From: Gracilaria caudata
Lineage: Eukaryota > Rhodophyta > Florideophyceae > Gracilariales > Gracilariaceae
Length of the DNA stretch: 42,800 nucleotides
Direction of reading: 5' to 3'
NCBI GenBank assembly: GCA_030374735.1
Contig: JASCIV010000125.1
Span: forward strand, 1 to 42,800
The notes below the pieces were generated by a model, which was not told where the DNA came from, did no database searches, and worked only from the letters and a program-made list of their open reading frames with translations. Shown here in pieces: positions 26,801 to 35,630 of this stretch (the stretch's first letter is position 1; each line of letters begins with the position of its first letter). Made by a program: the position numbers and the translations under genes.

Positions 26801-28514
26801 AGTTGCAGTGAGAACGAAAGATAGGCCAAAACTGGTGCTTCCAGATTTGCTATTGGAGACCGCTCACACTGAGGAAGTCTTCTCTGTTTCGGCTGGGGTC
26901 AACCTGGATGCGAGCTACCCATTCCTTTTCTACTTTTTCGCTGTCGATGATCGTGGGCGCGAGCAATGCCTTGACGGATGTAGTGGAAGTAGCACTATAC
27001 AGTTTCGTATTCCACTGGCTGGCAAATTCAAAGTTCTTGTTCGATTGCGAGATGTACATGGTTCGGCGTTGTTGGACGAGGCTTATTTTCCTGGGACATT
27101 AACTGTATTAGATAATTCTACGTCTGTCTCCCCAACATCGGACTTGACCACGATAACCCAATTTGCAACTGAGCTAGAACGCACTGGGGATCACGGAACA
27201 ATATTGCTCCTGACTTCCATGATTTTATCTGTGCAGGATTCTTGGGTCTCAGAATCTCTTGCTGACACCGAGAAAACCGAGTTCAGCAACTTGATTGGTA
27301 TCTTGGAAGAAATAGTCAGCAACTCAATACCATCCACATCGCGTTCAAAAAGCTTTGTCGTGGCTGCTGTCAGATTAGCTTCCGTGCCGTCGGAATACAT
27401 TTCACTCACAGGGTTGAACTCGCTTTTATCAGCTGTTAATTTGGCTATAAAACGGGTCCCAGCAGAGGAATTCTTCGACCATGAGCTTGAATTGAAAGCC
27501 TTCTATAATCTTTCTATAGCACATGCTCTTCGCTTGTATAAAAGCGTTGGAAGAGAGGGGGCGTTACAATCTGGAAATAATGAAAAAGATAACGTGAGGT
27601 CTGTGGTTTCGAGGGTCTTCCGCCTGCTGAGGGAACAGTTGACAACAGTCCTTTCTCGAGATGCTCATTGCGGTTCCACTAAGCGATTCAACACTATCTT
27701 GTTCCAAAATGATGCTACTGCTGCTATCGTTGGGAATGAAATGGCCCTTGTAGAAGTCTTGCGGCAAGTGACAGGGTCGTATAACTTCCTTGGCACTTAC
27801 GAAGCTCCTTGGAAACCAAGACATGTAATATTTTCCATGGCAGTGACGTGCTTCACGAATCAGGTTAAAGAGGTGCGCGGGGAGACAGCAAGTTTCAAGT
27901 GGTGCGAAGAAGCCTTCCCGCTTGGGAATGGAGAACAAGCAGCAGATTATCGGTTCACTACTAAGCTTTTGTTCTCCTTATTGGAGACTATGGATTACCA
28001 GTTCTTCACGGGTGCCATTGGATACGAATCTGATTCTGTGTTCATTTTGAATTCAAGCATTGCCCGCATGGGTTCAAGTGGAGTTGTTGACGTCACTCTC
28101 CCTAGGATTCCAACATGTTTCCAGTTAAACATGTCCGTTTTCAAATTAGGCCTCACGCCATACCGTGGATGTCTCTCGGCAGAAGGGTATTCGATTACCA
28201 GACCCGTTGACCACCTTGCGAACCAACAAACTTCCCTTTTTGTGAGAAACTTCTCCGAAGTAGAAACAAACTTACCAAAGGACCGAAGTTCGACGATTGC
28301 GTTAGCAAGTGAAACAATGGGAACCTTTGGTGCTACTGGTGTGAATTGTCCTGCCAACGCAAAGAGACCCCAAGTACAAACCCCGGAATTCAACATTGAA
28401 TTTGGTTATCTGGCGTTTGGAGGAGCCATGGTTGGGGTTGTAGGTGTAGCTGTGTCATGGGTGACATCTAGTTCTTCCTATGCTGCGCTCGTCGGAACTG
28501 CTGCCGCAGCCTGA
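23847..28514 (+). CDS. Large secreted or surface protein with REJ/PKD-like region and C-terminal membrane helix
   Basis: The single-exon 1555-residue protein starts with a signal peptide (MRRFFFFLVVLLGVTM). Residues 300-760 look like repeated beta-sandwich segments (LSIDGVDPPFSFPGNAVTIT, IGITLISPSVRGVAFPNVAA). Around 785-1110 the pattern fits a REJ (receptor for egg jelly) module: RYRWTC at 785-790, FFLRYTLQVGTNSF, FYFFAVDDRGREQC, then LAGKFKVLVRLRDVHGS. Numerous N-X-S/T sites occur. One transmembrane segment (GGAMVGVVGVAVSWV) lies near residue 1530, followed by a short Ala-rich end. The polycystin channel part is absent. Probably a cell-surface or wall-associated protein; the ligand is unknown. 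The REJ call rests on pattern recognition, not a profile search. Confidence 0.65.
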   Translation: MRRFFFFLVVLLGVTMLDAHPLPRFNITLSSRQTSSCSIFARDSQRVLLQTNGNADEFVDFIVCPSKPRTPYVYVTTSSSPDVLPINAEHVSLNVIQSDGSACQNVSVLLVFDNLVGTSTFTLIATDPVTSASACEASIRFTIAGISFFETSPASIAIESEVAALEETKTIYSGDDNPILSDYRSVLEKRLRSLQVYVQYPDGSSSSSIPVQDLVSSLETLQVISENDATSPVQFDPSCSSISRVPALELSANCGAAFTIENDNKPLMYDLRYVPYKDGTTRVSFLWPSFTERVEALSEDLYETSLSISVLGDPPPIIESFEPRRSFWRSGGEPMTVTFDNVNTSMERRLQVGKFTFKEVPGSFRLLENGLYAAEYISAPGFGVDLDLKLEVDLEDGTALQSVVVNEGTQFSYKTTRLSIDGVDPPFSFPGNAVTITGYFDGFDPANLDHKLLIGTKPLSSLGIVPELSDDRQSITFQLPERDEIGTAYEFPISFVINTENSTSVNFSFESDTPLMVFIRVLGASYDTESDQYELGSCDPSEYIAELPNGISDPEDFQWSMTAIDDPQEQNFLEDKDGITSSTSKELRIPPTAFGGSTGAFIISVECEVNNETLMDSVVVLKTQAPVIGITLISPSVRGVAFPNVAARVNAQIVTPPSSCYNRLSPVVYEWIYRGKTYIRDNIPSSGTQEITEPVVGLLGREFVLPQSFLTYGNHSVSLMAYIRDDSGINGSSVTTFEVKPIGLAPVIGNGASFFVHDGNINLRITSENTICPDCAVLGRQIISRYRWTCRISTELKDLDDGSLCTMRFLPNPEAESFSVSSQALFRQGVLNALDPRSDGSKSFFLRYTLQVGTNSFLSDETTQTIEVNTEEHGVAILTGIDIFDNRGKSLNMRTLPFYEDILIVPRSIDNVSWTFEMISSSTRSDVVSDPKKLILLDRYYNPTLNHSQRYPLGIKAYALLPYERYTILLNLSSSDPLVRTSQVTVAVRTKDRPKLVLPDLLLETAHTEEVFSVSAGVNLDASYPFLFYFFAVDDRGREQCLDGCSGSSTIQFRIPLAGKFKVLVRLRDVHGSALLDEAYFPGTLTVLDNSTSVSPTSDLTTITQFATELERTGDHGTILLLTSMILSVQDSWVSESLADTEKTEFSNLIGILEEIVSNSIPSTSRSKSFVVAAVRLASVPSEYISLTGLNSLLSAVNLAIKRVPAEEFFDHELELKAFYNLSIAHALRLYKSVGREGALQSGNNEKDNVRSVVSRVFRLLREQLTTVLSRDAHCGSTKRFNTILFQNDATAAIVGNEMALVEVLRQVTGSYNFLGTYEAPWKPRHVIFSMAVTCFTNQVKEVRGETASFKWCEEAFPLGNGEQAADYRFTTKLLFSLLETMDYQFFTGAIGYESDSVFILNSSIARMGSSGVVDVTLPRIPTCFQLNMSVFKLGLTPYRGCLSAEGYSITRPVDHLANQQTSLFVRNFSEVETNLPKDRSSTIALASETMGTFGATGVNCPANAKRPQVQTPEFNIEFGYLAFGGAMVGVVGVAVSWVTSSSSYAALVGTAAAA

Positions 28515-29258
28515 TGTTCTAAATTGGTACCTGAGCATCTACGTAGTTACACTTTAGCTCTGCGATGTAAATACAAGACGGAGGCAAGTCGAAGTTCAAG
28601 TGCAACACAACTAATGCAAGAAGAGAACAGGACCAGACGCTCAGTCGGCAGCCATTAACATTTCTCTAATCCAGATCACCATAATGAACTGGTTCTAGGA
28701 AAAATCGTCACACTAAACTCGATCGTGTACTTACTAAGAACGTTGTGGGAACGACTACGGAGTCGCAAAAGCTCATCTTGCTGATCGCTTGCATCATGCC
28801 TGAGGGATTTTCCTGTTTGAGAGACTCCTTATCGTTTATGTCTATGGTGTCTTGCGCATGTAACTCCTGCTTTTGCTTGCCATTACGGTATGGTACGACG
28901 GTACCGTCCTCGACTGCTCTGGGATCCAACTTGCTAGTGGCTTTTCTATCTTAGCAAAAATGCGCCGTGTCCCTTCAACTTCTAATTATCATTCTACTTT
29001 GTGTACTAGAGAGTATTGTGCCAATTATCACATTCTTGTCATTTATCACGAATTCCGCTGAAACTGGACACAAGCCACTTTAGTTGATGTTCCTCAGCGA
29101 TATATAGTTTTTCATCGTTCTCATGATCAGAAGATGGGGATTTTTACCCAAGCTTGTTACTATCGAATGTACTGGGCTTGAACCCTTGCAAGAATCAGTA
29201 TCCCCTCTGTTGTGTTGTAACGCATCGTGAAGTGTGGATTCTCATATCACCAACTGAT
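28515..29258. other. Intergenic region with a possible minus-strand small gene
   Basis: About 740 bp. On the minus strand, a frame at 28929-28735 reads smoothly (GTVVPYRNGKQKQELHAQDT, then MSFCDSVVVPTTFL) and ends at a GTAAGT donor. Acceptors at TTTTTCCTAG (40-nt intron, ending FIMVIWIREMLMAAD) or GGATTAG (69-nt intron) both continue in frame. No ATG is visible at its 5' end, so an upstream exon would be needed. Treat it as a candidate only. Confidence 0.3.
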
Positions 29259-31337
29259 ATGGCTACGGCAGAGACCGCCACGGATGAGAATATTGAGATT
29301 GTATTCTGCAGAAAGATGTCCAGCCGCAAACGCCATGGCTCTCGATATCCTTCGGAGAAAGGTGCTAATATATCCGTGTCCACCCGAGAGGCGGACAGAG
29401 CTTCATATAGCTCTCTATTGTCACACAAAGATAGTTCTGCTCTGGACAGAATTCGAAGCGCAGCTATTCAAAGGGAAACAACGAATGAGTTTCAGGAAGA
29501 CTTCGAGAAACCCAAACAACTCCTCAAAATGACAAATCTTAGTTCAACAACAACCAAAACTGAAAACGGTGTCACCGCCGAACAGGAAAAAGTTGAAGAG
29601 GTCCAGGTATCAAAGGAACCGAGCACGCCCCAATCCGAAATACCCGCTCAAGCACCGCTGACGAGTATTATCTCCAATGCAGATGGTGATACCATTGTGT
29701 CTGAAATCTCTGGACTTGGTCCAGAAGACCTTGATGTCTTTCGCAAACAAGGAGGAGTGGATCAATGTAACACGATTATAACTCAAACTGTTGAAAGCAT
29801 GGAATCTAATCCTGAGGATACTCGTACTCTTCGCAATGGACTCTCGTCTCTTACAAATCTTTGTACGGATGAAAGAAGTAGGACCTTCATAGGAAACAAT
29901 CGAGGAATCAAAATCGTGATTGAAACTTTGGCAGGCCATGGTGAAGACCTTGCCATTCAAGAACTTGGAATGCGTTTTCTTGCCAGAGTTTCTATGTCTC
30001 ACGTCGAGAACAAGTTGCAAGTGGGTCACAGAAGCGGTATCAATGCAATTTTACTCAACTTCTCGAGACAAGAAAGGGTTACGTCAGCTCTCTTCGAAAG
30101 CTGCTGTGAAGCGCTGCACAGCGTATGTTACAAGTGTGAATTCAATCAGATGCTTGCTGGTTCACTTCAGGCTCCTGTACTACTCGTAAACGGCTTGGAG
30201 AAATGGAGAAACGATGTCGTCGCATTGGAGCAGTGTTTACTGGCATTAAATACTCTAGCAAAGAACAACTCGCAAAACACAATAATGATATGTGAGAGTG
30301 GTTTGGGGAGGACAGTAGTATCCATTATGGAACAATATGCTGCATACCTAAACATTCAGACGGCTTGTCTGCAGCTCTGTTGCGAGTTACTTGGACGAAA
30401 CCCTCTCGCCCGCGAGCAACTGGGAAAAGCCGGAATCGTGGAGTGCATTGAGGGCGGGTTGCTAAAACACGCAGTGGCGAAGAAGTATATAATACTATCA
30501 TGTAACTCTCTACGGTATTTGGCGTTCACGGCCACAAATCGACAGAGAATTGCGGAGTGTGCGATTATTCCTCTCTTGACAGCAAGTTTAGAAAGGTGGA
30601 ACAAGTGCATCGATGTTGTAGTGAGCATTTTGCCAGCGTTTGCAAATGCGACGTACGACAACAGACGAAACAAATATGCAGCTGCCAGGAACGGGGGCAT
30701 TGCAACTATGATTTCCCTTCTTGACATTCATTATTCGTCAGCATCCATATGTGAGTACACTTGCAGGGTGTTGAGGAATATTTCAGATGGCAATGTGCAA
30801 ACGAAGCGGCTCTGTGTACGGCAGGACGGAATATCTGGCGTGATATCAACTATGAAAAACCATCTGTACGTGGAAGGAGTTCACGAACACGGTTGCGCCA
30901 TGCTTATCAACCTTCTTGAAAGCTACAGTCATGTGATCAAGTCCAGCGACATAGAGGAGCATTTAAGCCAAGTGCTCAAAACTCATAAGGGATGTGCTGG
31001 AGTTGAACGACAGGTTATGTTCCTGCAGGCGACCTTAAAGCGCATGCCGAAGACTGAGCCCGAGAAGCAGAACAGTACACGAGATGTATGGTTTAGATGG
31101 CTGAACCGAAGCGAAGAGGATGAGTGTAATGGAAAACTGACTCGCGCAGCTAGTACGTGGTGGTTCTCATCATCTCGTGACAACAGTCTTGTGTATCGAG
31201 AATCTGCGTCAAGTAGAGGAAGCACAGCATTGCGGGTTGGAGACACTACATTGGATGCGGAGGATATTCTCAAGGGAGAGGAAATTCAGAAGGAGGTGGA
31301 GCGGCTATCCAATGCAGATAGTGCAGTGGAGTATTAA
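29259..31337 (+). CDS. Armadillo-repeat protein, 692 aa
   Basis: The ATG at 29259 is chosen because the frame above it has no earlier ATG. Residues 1-180 are polar and disordered. From about 190 to 590 there are tandem ARM/HEAT-type helical repeats, e.g. TRTLRNGLSSLTNLCTDE, AIQELGMRFLARVSMS, LEQCLLALNTLAKNNSQN and CEYTCRVLRNISDGN. The tail is charged. No catalytic motif is seen, so a scaffold or adaptor role is likely; the closest general resemblance is ARMC6-type proteins. The stop codon overlaps the stop of the convergent S1-domain gene. Confidence 0.8.
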   Translation: MATAETATDENIEIVFCRKMSSRKRHGSRYPSEKGANISVSTREADRASYSSLLSHKDSSALDRIRSAAIQRETTNEFQEDFEKPKQLLKMTNLSSTTTKTENGVTAEQEKVEEVQVSKEPSTPQSEIPAQAPLTSIISNADGDTIVSEISGLGPEDLDVFRKQGGVDQCNTIITQTVESMESNPEDTRTLRNGLSSLTNLCTDERSRTFIGNNRGIKIVIETLAGHGEDLAIQELGMRFLARVSMSHVENKLQVGHRSGINAILLNFSRQERVTSALFESCCEALHSVCYKCEFNQMLAGSLQAPVLLVNGLEKWRNDVVALEQCLLALNTLAKNNSQNTIMICESGLGRTVVSIMEQYAAYLNIQTACLQLCCELLGRNPLAREQLGKAGIVECIEGGLLKHAVAKKYIILSCNSLRYLAFTATNRQRIAECAIIPLLTASLERWNKCIDVVVSILPAFANATYDNRRNKYAAARNGGIATMISLLDIHYSSASICEYTCRVLRNISDGNVQTKRLCVRQDGISGVISTMKNHLYVEGVHEHGCAMLINLLESYSHVIKSSDIEEHLSQVLKTHKGCAGVERQVMFLQATLKRMPKTEPEKQNSTRDVWFRWLNRSEEDECNGKLTRAASTWWFSSSRDNSLVYRESASSRGSTALRVGDTTLDAEDILKGEEIQKEVERLSNADSAVEY

Positions 31338-31939
31338 CGTGGTTTCGGGTCCGCCCAGGGCTCAAAAAGGGATGGGTCTGGCTCCCATGGGTAGGAACCC
31401 CTTGGAGGACGTGGCCCAAGATCCATAAACCTTGTGTCGGGATCATCACCCCAAGGGTGTCCCCAGTCTCCCCCAAGTTGCACAGCGCGGTCGTAGCCGC
31501 GTCCAGTTGAGTTACGCGCGTGTCCAGCTGAGTTGCGCGCGCGTCTGAGAGAGAGAGCGATGCGTCCGTTAGACAAGTTTATAGAAAGTACACGCACTCG
31601 CACTTTTTGCCCGACGGCTAAATGCTGCGATACGTTGTTGACGTAGTCGTCCGAAATCTCTGAGATATGAATGAGTCCGGCTTGATTTCCTTGCAGTTGT
31701 ACGAAGGCGCCGAAAGAAGCGATTTTACTAACGACTCCTGTTACAACTTGATCCTTGCGGATGGTGTGCCGAGAGTTATCTGCACGAAGATTCGCCGGTT
31801 GATCTGAGGGGGCTGCGCGGTTCTTGCCCGACATGTTCGGCGTGCAAGTTTGCTGGGAAGCAATAGGGCCGAGACTGCGAAGAACGTGTATTGACGCGGA
31901 TGATATGAAGGTTAAGCGAGCTTGTGGTTTACTGCGCAT
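31334..31939 (-). CDS. S1 RNA-binding domain protein, probably organelle-targeted
   Basis: The ATG at 31939 gives 201 residues. The first 35 (MRSKPQARLTFISSASIHVL) are basic and Ser-rich, like an organelle presequence; an internal Met at MSGKNRAAP is an alternative start. Residues 60-130 form one S1 domain: GVVSKIASFGAFVQLQ, AGLIHISEISDDYVNNV, VGQKVRVRVLSINLSNGRIA, LSLRRA. This is the classic OB-fold RNA-binding pattern. The tail is Gly/Arg/Trp/Pro-rich (GGDWGHPWGDDPD). Likely role: ribosome- or mRNA-associated RNA binding, probably in plastid or mitochondrion. Its TAA overlaps the TAA of the convergent ARM gene by four bases of sequence (31334-31337). Confidence 0.85.
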   Translation of the reverse strand: MRSKPQARLTFISSASIHVLRSLGPIASQQTCTPNMSGKNRAAPSDQPANLRADNSRHTIRKDQVVTGVVSKIASFGAFVQLQGNQAGLIHISEISDDYVNNVSQHLAVGQKVRVRVLSINLSNGRIALSLRRARNSAGHARNSTGRGYDRAVQLGGDWGHPWGDDPDTRFMDLGPRPPRGSYPWEPDPSLFEPWADPKPR

Positions 31940-32443
31940 TGTGTTCTACAGGCGCCTCCGCCAATGCAGAATGCAAGCGATTGCCAAACTCTCTGAATGA
32001 GGCCAGTCGAAGCAACATCCGAAGATACGAAGGTACAATTTCTGGTTCGAATCCGAATTTGTATCGTCGGTTGTTTGTTTCGAAGCTCAAAAAAGTGAAC
32101 TTTAAAGTTCCCAATAATATTACTGTTCGAGACAAATAACTTCGAGTTGCGCAACATTCATCAAACCTTGAACTCCAAGGATCTGTATTATGATGTTCGT
32201 CACGATGAGCGTATGATACAGTCGAGCCACGGTTCGTTGCCAGCCACGAAAAATTCTAACCCTCGCAATGTCAAGCTATTTGCTGGTTGACATAGAGGGA
32301 CTCCCTTCGCCGGAGACTTCGGTGCAACGGAAGTCAATCCTGCTACCCTTGTGCTGAACTGTAGACGAAAGAGGCAAGGGTAGACCCAAGCGCAAGAAAG
32401 CTTCGCACGATATCATCTCTCGTTCGTCACCGTCATTTGCAAT
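31940..32443. promoter_or_regulatory. Divergent promoter region, S1 gene / cupin-like gene
   Basis: About 500 bp. It contains a 14-bp palindrome GAACTTTAAAGTTC at 32097-32110 and GCTACCCTTGT at 32342-32352, the same 11-mer as near 7266, about 90 bp before the ATG at 32444. GGTTCGAATCC at 32043 mimics a tRNA T-loop, but no tRNA folds around it. Confidence 0.45.
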
Positions 32444-33175
32444 ATGTCGCATATGCCTTACCCGCTTTGGGAGCACGAATGTCACCACTTCGTATTGCAC
32501 AAAGCACACAGCTTCACTGTTGGCTGTGGTACCATACCTCCGCACTCAGCGTGTCCTATACATTACCACGCAAAACCGACTTGCATTGTTAGCACAAAGA
32601 ATACCTCTCCGACTACTATAGTTGAATTGCAACCTCCTAACTTCGACAAGTCCAATCCGAAACGCACCGTTTGCGTTATCAATCAGGGAGACTGCTTCAC
32701 CCAAGCATTTCCCAATACCATAATACATTCGTACATATCAACCGAGATTCCGGGAGCGTTTATAGTTATCGAGACAAACGTTCGCGTCCTGGTTCGAGAC
32801 TCACCGTACTCAAGAGTTCACGGCAATGGCGTTGAAGTCGTTCGAAAACAAAGTCACTGCTTCTGGACTTCACAGCTATTGCGCATCGAGCCTGGTGCAA
32901 CTGCAACTGTTACTCACTCGTATGAAACATTGCAGAATGGTGACCGTCGATTGGGAACTGTCCTATCGCGTTTAGGAGATCCTTTGGACAATCTGATTTT
33001 TGACGCACCAAACAGAAACGTACACCAATTTTCACATTCGCTTTCAGGCCACCGCTTTGAAGTTGCGATGGTGGAGGAGGTCAAAAACACACCTGGGCTT
33101 TTCCGCATTCACAACCAAGGTGCTGACTCGTGGCAAGGAATGCTTGTAGAAATTTTTGGAGAAGAGGACATATAA
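32444..33175 (+). CDS. Cupin-like protein, 243 aa, function unknown
   Basis: The ATG at 32444 starts MSHMPYPLWEHECHHFVLHK. The order of short beta strands and turns suggests two cupin-like halves: CGTIPPHSACPIHYHAKPTC with a HYH cluster, then INQGDCFTQAFPNTIIHSY, and in the second half LLRIEPGATATVTHSYETLQ and FEVAMVEEVKNTPG. The His residues HYHAKP and TIIHSY could bind a metal. No transit or signal peptide is obvious. I do not recognise the family; the bicupin reading is from pattern only. Confidence 0.7.
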   Translation: MSHMPYPLWEHECHHFVLHKAHSFTVGCGTIPPHSACPIHYHAKPTCIVSTKNTSPTTIVELQPPNFDKSNPKRTVCVINQGDCFTQAFPNTIIHSYISTEIPGAFIVIETNVRVLVRDSPYSRVHGNGVEVVRKQSHCFWTSQLLRIEPGATATVTHSYETLQNGDRRLGTVLSRLGDPLDNLIFDAPNRNVHQFSHSLSGHRFEVAMVEEVKNTPGLFRIHNQGADSWQGMLVEIFGEEDI

Positions 33176-33314
33176 GGATGCATATTCACTTTGGTGGGTC
33201 TCGTGGTTTTACAAAATACAGCGCTTTTGTCAATGACTTACAATAGCCAACAAAAATGAACAAGACCCGAAGCAACTCGTGTAAGAGAGTGTTCCATCCG
33301 CTGGTGTATGAACC

Positions 33315-33941
33315 TCATTGCTTAGCATCTTCAATCATCTTGATGTAGCCATCAAATGCAAGTTCGGTCTTACTGGATTGATAACGAGTTACAGTAGCGG
33401 AGCCCAAAACCGATTCGTCCACAAGTCCTCTAAAACCAGCTTTTTCTGCAAGGCTTCTCACACAAAATTCTTTTGTCCACCCATGTTCTGCACAAACTTC
33501 GGGTAGATATGTCGCTGAGTAACCTCCGGGCAAGTATAATACGATACCATGCACACCCGCTGTCCAGTCATATACATGTTGAGCAGGCTCAAACTGTGAC
33601 AACACGCTCACACCGACTTTCAGCTTTGTTAACTCAGATGAAGAAATCGGATCGAAGCGCGAATCATGAAACGCTGCTTGGGCCGCATAACGAGGAACAG
33701 CAGTGTGCAATGGGGCTGGCGTAAGCGTTCCGATGCAGCCGCGTAGAGAGTAGTGAGAATCTCTCCCACGCGGAACGCTCCACGTTACAAATACTCCACC
33801 CTCGCGGCTGGGTAAATCAAAATCCGGAGGAGATGGGAGATCAGGACGTAGCTGAGTGGCAATTGTTTCGAAGGCCCTTGCGCACATCTGAACAGTGGCT
33901 TCAGTGCGCGATGGCGCTTCGTCAACCATAGACGGAGCCAT
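33315..33941 (-). CDS. AMMECR1: AMMECR1 family protein
   Basis: The ATG at 33941 gives 208 residues. It carries the invariant motif LRGCIGT at residues 66-72, preceded by GGVFVTWSV and followed by RYAAQAAFHDSRFDPIS, KLKVGVSVLSQFEP, GVHGIVLYLPGGYSATYLPEV and WTKEFCVRSLAEKAG, all in the usual family order. Length matches the conserved core. AMMECR1 is a highly conserved protein of uncertain biochemical function; its LRGCIGT stretch forms a buried structural core. It is convergent with the cupin-like gene 140 bp away. Confidence 0.95.
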   Translation of the reverse strand: MAPSMVDEAPSRTEATVQMCARAFETIATQLRPDLPSPPDFDLPSREGGVFVTWSVPRGRDSHYSLRGCIGTLTPAPLHTAVPRYAAQAAFHDSRFDPISSSELTKLKVGVSVLSQFEPAQHVYDWTAGVHGIVLYLPGGYSATYLPEVCAEHGWTKEFCVRSLAEKAGFRGLVDESVLGSATVTRYQSSKTELAFDGYIKMIEDAKQ

Positions 33942-34077
33942 ATTAGCTTGTTGCCCCAGGGGACGATTTGGCCGTTCGCGTTTTCGTCAAGACTGCAACA
34001 CGCCAGCCCTGAGAAGCGGGCTTGGAGCACTTGTTGCAATCAGGAACGTGCTGGAAGCTCAGCAGGAAGCTTTAGCC

Positions 34078-35630
34078 ATGACTAAAAAGCAGTTTAGTGC
34101 GTCGTTGTTCGACAAGGCTTGTTTGGAGCATCCAATGAACATGCCTGCGTTGGATCTGTCTGCTCCTATAGATCGAAGCATATTTTCCCAAAGCCTTAAA
34201 TTTCGAGGCGAACAGCAACTGTCCGAGACCCGAAAGGTTACAAAATAACCCTTCACCCTTCCCATCTACGCTGCGCAAGTCGTTGATACCCCTGCTCTGG
34301 GGGCAATTCATGGACTTAGATCACTCATGAACAGAGTTCTTTTCGAAGGGGAACCTACGCATTCCCTGGCAATTACACATACCAGGACTCAACAAGTAAT
34401 ATCGGTGTGCATAACGCATGCCGAGCTAAAACCGTTCTTCATTCGCTCTACAAAACTCGTTCTCGATGTTTTTCCTTCGACAGTTCGTCCGCGTCTGAGT
34501 GGCGTCGGCACACTGGTACAATTCTTGCTAAACGAAAGTGGTTGTCTCCAAAACGAAGCACTCTTACGAGGTTGCGGAGCAATTGTTCTTCTGCCACGAA
34601 AGTAGTGATTTTATTTTATCCATGTCGGCTGCAGAAATCGTGTTTGATACGAGAATCATTGGCCAACCCACTGATCGTTACATTTCCCAAGGAGTCTTAC
34701 TCGCAACCCATGATGGGATAGAACCTGAAGCTGTGTCCTGCGGCCATATCCCTTCGTAACATTACTGTAGATTTAATAGGGAAACAATGCTATCCATGCA
34801 TGATACGGAACGTGATTGTTACCTCTGGTCTTTTTTCTCAACACTATCTCTCGTTTACCAATACGTACGCTAATTTGCTCGTACGCAGGGGTTTGCAAAA
34901 GACCCCGACACCTACAACACCTCCATACCGCAGCCTTGCTGACCAACTACAGAATAATAGTTATGCCACACACGCTGGGCAACAAGAGAGTACAAGACCT
35001 TTCAGGTGTTTTCAAGATCTGGTCTTTGCGGCGCTGCGCACAATTCCAACATGCATAATTGCAAAGATATTTCTTTCATCTCCACGATGTATCACTGTCG
35101 TTAATCATAGCAGTTAGATGGCACAGGTAGCATGCAGGTTGTTAGGCACAACTCCAAATCAGAAGGGGAGCCAATTCAAGAATTCATTGTTCCTCATAGA
35201 ATTGTGGGTGTTTACCTTCGCGATTTTCTTGTCCAGAGCCATTCGTTTGCAACAGAAAAGAAAAGCTTAGATATATGTTGGTACCAAGTTGTCATGTGCT
35301 GTCCTTTTGATGAAACCTAGTTCTAGCACAGCGTTCGCACCCTAGCCGATATCTTACTCGTTTTTCAATTCAGGCTTAAAGGACCTCACACTTCACCAAT
35401 ACTGAAGACCTTGCTTCATTTCACAAAGCCAAACGCGGACTGCACTGCTGTACGGGAGCGATGGCTTTCCATTCGTGTTCAGTCTTACCCCACGGACCTC
35501 TTTGAGGTTCTGTGATTATCAGGAAAGACTTTAGAGCTCTTGTTCTGGTTGAAACACATCAAGCTGTTCGTTACCAAAATTTCTGCAGTTGTAGACGAAG
35601 CAATCGGTATCACTCTCATCCTCGATGCCT
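34078..35630 (+). pseudogene. Broken protein-coding patches, family not recognised
   Basis: One frame opens at ATG 34078 (MTKKQFSASLFDKACLEHPM), stops at TAA 34246, and continues in the same frame as THSLAITHTRTQQVISVC and PSTVRPRLSGVGTLVQFLLN to a stop at 34605. Sequence of similar quality resumes at once in another frame (SSDFILSMSAAEIVFDTRI) up to 34759. A further patch runs from about 35335 in that same frame (DILLVFQFRLKGPH, CTAVRERWLSIRVQSY), crosses a TGA at 35513 and goes on as KHIKLFVTKISAVVDEAIG to 35630. The balanced, hydrophobic composition is unlike shadow frames. No splice pattern restores one frame. It could be a decayed gene, a multi-exon gene or sequencing error. Confidence 0.4.

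Noticed and set aside
32036..32075. GGTTCGAATCC resembling a tRNA T-loop
   Set aside because: No matching T-stem, acceptor stem or anticodon arm can be drawn around it on either strand.
35335..35630. MutS-homologue (MSH4/MSH5) relic
   Set aside because: A first impression from VRERWLSIRVQSYPTD; recalled MSH4 and MSH5 features do not align with it or with neighbouring patches.
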